Of a DNA stretch of 64,000 nt, positions 61,837-64,000 are shown piece by piece. The first letter of the stretch is position 1, and the number at the start of each line of letters is the position of its first letter. Under the pieces are notes generated by a model. That model was not told the origin of the DNA. It saw nothing but the letters and a program-made list of their open reading frames with translations, and made no database searches. The stretch covers positions 7,107,076 to 7,171,075 of the forward strand of contig NC_061078.1 of assembly GCF_021917145.1 (NCBI RefSeq), read 5' to 3'. Position numbers and translations under genes: made by a program. The stretch comes from Hypomesus transpacificus. Taxonomy: Eukaryota > Chordata > Actinopteri > Osmeriformes > Osmeridae.

Positions 61837-63258
61837 GGAGACAGGTCTCAGAAGTTAGGAGAATGAGCACATTGGAAACAAGGAGAAGGATAGGAATTCA
61901 ATTATTCCATAAGGAGTAACAGGATAATTCCAGACATGATGGAGTAGCATTTCGCCAGAGCATATGACCAACTTGTTACTGAAGCACTGATCTGGGCTTT
62001 TGGTCTGCTGTTATTAATGTTGTTGGTGTATATAAATGGTGTAGTGGCTTGCATTAAGGGTTTGTGTGTGTGTGTAGTTACAGGGAGAAGGCTCTGCAAG
62101 ATGCATCTGTAGTGGCCAAGCATGTAGAGACTTTGCTGCAAAACGTGGGGAAGGTAGGACCTTTTTTTCTTTCTCTCTCTGTCTCTCCCTCACGCTCTCT
62201 CTACATCTCACAATTTCTCTTTCTCTCTTTCACAGCCTCCAGAGAGCATCTCTGAACAAGACATTAAACTGTTCTGTAAGTACTTGCAGTCTTTTACTTA
62301 GCTAGACCATCGATTGTGCATGTGGAGTTGGGTTGACCCTGGGTGCATTTGTTTTGGTCTCCAGCTAAGAATGCAGCCTTTCTCAGGGTGGTGCGCTGCA
62401 GGTCCTTGGCTGAGGAGTACAGTGTGGAGTCTGTCAACAAAGATGAGATCAGTAAGTAGTGTATCACATGGTCCTAAACCCAACCTAAACTCTACAACAC
62501 AACAAATGCTGTTGTCCTCTCCAGCCTCGTGTATGGACAGCTCAGACAGTGAGATGGTCCTCTACCTCATGCTGCGTTCTGTCGACCGATTCTACCAGCA
62601 ACACTCCCGTTACCCTGGTAACATACACAAAAACACACACGCCCGAGCCTTCTGCGTACTGCTGAAAAGTGTCTCTACTGCCTGTGTGTCTGTGTCTAAC
62701 TACAGTCTGTGTCCCCAGGTGTGTCCAACTACCAGGTAGAGGATGACATCAGCAGGTTGAAGTTGTGTGTCAACTCTCTGCTCCAGGAGTACTGCCTCAA
62801 TGTCAATATCAAGGACGAATACGTCCACGAGTTGTACGTGTCTGTCTCTACCTCTGTCTCTCTCTCTCGCTCTCCCCCCCCCCCCCTCCCTCTCTCTTTC
62901 TCTGTTCCTCCATAGCCTTATATCTTGCCCTGTGCTTTTTTTGTCCTTTAGTTGTCGCTACGGAGCTGCAGAGCCTCACACAGTGGCCTCGTTCTTGGGA
63001 GGTGAGTCTCCTTTCCCACACCGTGTTTGAGAGAGAGCGAGAGAGCGAGAGAGCGAGAGAGCGAGAGAGCGAGAGAGCGAGAGTGCGCTGTGGAGTGGTA
63101 GTGATATCTGACTGGCATGTGTTTAATGTTTACTCTGCGTGTGTGCAGGTTCGGCTGCCCAAGAGGCCATCAAGATCATCACCCGCCAGTTTGTTCCATT
63201 CAACAACACTTTCATTTACAATGCCATGTCACAGACTTCTGCCACCTTCCAGCTCTGA
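59021..63258 (+). CDS. nae1: NEDD8-activating enzyme E1 regulatory subunit (APPBP1), 20 exons
   Basis: This is the inactive-half subunit of the NEDD8 E1. With the catalytic partner UBA3 it adenylates NEDD8 for cullin neddylation. The exons are 59021-59070, 59461-59564, 59751-59811, 59891-59921, 60109-60180, 60277-60356, 60532-60641, 60739-60848, 60941-61003, 61100-61163, 61255-61346, 61486-61545, 61669-61802, 62078-62153, 62236-62275, 62365-62451, 62525-62617, 62719-62833, 62952-63001 and 63149-63258. They close in frame at 533 residues (human 534). The ThiF-like fold begins [20 protein letters not shown]. Further marks are [55 protein letters not shown], and the C terminus RYGAAEPHT to [10 protein letters not shown]. 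Introns are short, several with CA/GT runs. The nearest neighbour is the divergent ca7, as in human. Confidence 0.96.
63029..63084 (+). repeat. 8-bp (GAGAGAGC)n tandem repeat in nae1 intron 19
   Basis: Six to seven copies of an octamer lie in the last nae1 intron, about 25 bp after the exon donor at 63002. Confidence 0.93.
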
Positions 63259-63413
63259 ATACACACACACACACACACACACACACTCCAACCGTACTGC
63301 CAATACCCTCAAACACAGCGTTTTCAAATAAAGGTCAGAACCAGCACCAATCCTGGTCACTTCTCACAACCATTAGTAATCCAAAATATATGTGTGATGC
63401 TTAACTCAATAAA
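63259..63413 (+). other. nae1: nae1 3' UTR with CA repeat and polyadenylation signals
   Basis: A (CA)n run (63261-63286) starts 3 bp after the stop codon. AATAAA occurs at 63327-63332 and 63408-63413, so the 3' UTR is short and may have two ends. Confidence 0.6.
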
Positions 63414-64000
63414 TTCTTTAAATACGTCCTGAACTCTTTGTCTGACTGAGTGTACTTGCACTGTCAGCTCACAGCAAGAAAGCCCTGGTTTCAAGGGTTA
63501 GGGTTTCAATTTCCTCTTTGGGCACTATTTAGTGTTCAAGTGGTCTGTCTTCCATTTCTTTTTGTGTGTAGTTTGCATGTTCTCATAGTCACGTCGGTTT
63601 CCTCTGCAAAGAAATCATCAAAACACGTAGAATAGATGGTTCTCCGCACAAGCTCTTGGACTTAGCCCCCGGTCACCTTCACATGGCTGAGCACCGCTCC
63701 TGGCTGTCCTCAGAGGAAGGGCAATTTCATGGGTGGACACTCGAGGATGTGTGATGGTGTCGCTGCTTCCTGCTTGCTTGTTTGTCACATCGCATGATCG
63801 AATAAATGTTTCTTCTTCTTTAAGTGTGCTCTTCTGATCACCAGTAGAGGGCATCACAGCCCATGTTCAGGGCCTGGCAACCCCTGACTGTTGTCTTTGA
63901 CAGGTTCTGAGAAAAGTGGGTATCCTTTGTTGTGTTAGGCTGTTAATGTGCAGCCTGTCTAAACCAGGCATTGTGATGAGTTACCACAGGACTGTGTCCC
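63414..64000. other. Downstream spacer, no gene seen
   Basis: Sequence after nae1 to the right edge. The two short open frames (one per strand) show no recognisable protein features. Confidence 0.6.

Noticed and set aside
62765-63331. 188-residue frame across the end of nae1
   Set aside because: It runs through introns and CT/GA/CA microsatellites out of frame with nae1 exons.

Overview
This window is nuclear DNA from a ray-finned (teleost) fish. Every protein gene is split into many short exons with vertebrate splice signals. The encoded proteins are close to full length and readily alignable to vertebrate families. The spacers carry long microsatellites, tRNA-derived SINEs and palindromic MITEs of the kind common in fish. 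The species cannot be named from the sequence alone.

Layout: cdh1 (E-cadherin) lies on the minus strand from 8537 to 171, with its 3' UTR running off the left edge. A 6.7-kb gene-free spacer follows. Next are ciao2b (+, 15482-16613), an initiator tRNA-Met (+, 17171-17242), a beta-tubulin gene (+, 18475-20437), rrad (+, 22384-24230) and cdh16 (+, first coding exon at 26222, stop at 41244). A 10-kb gene-free spacer follows, then ca7 (-, 56535-51360) and nae1 (+, 59021-63258). I rebuilt all seven coding sequences exon by exon. Each closes in frame: 974, 161, 445, 307, 819, 263 and 533 residues.

The genes do unrelated jobs and are not an operon. They cover epithelial adhesion (cdh1, cdh16), cytosolic Fe-S protein assembly (ciao2b), microtubules (beta-tubulin), calcium-channel control (rrad), CO2/bicarbonate chemistry (ca7) and NEDD8 activation (nae1). 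What ties them together is ancient linkage. From memory of human 16q22, ciao2b-rrad-cdh16-ca7-nae1 keep the same order and relative orientation, but PDP2, expected between cdh16 and ca7, is not seen here.

The most notable points are an AT-AC (U12-type) intron in ciao2b and a histidine-rich tandem repeat that more than doubles cdh1 exon 3. Others are the loss of the HAV motif in cdh1 EC1, three well-bounded palindromic MITEs (one 22 bp from a ca7 splice donor), and several minisatellites. I found no CRISPR array, phage or other obviously new system.
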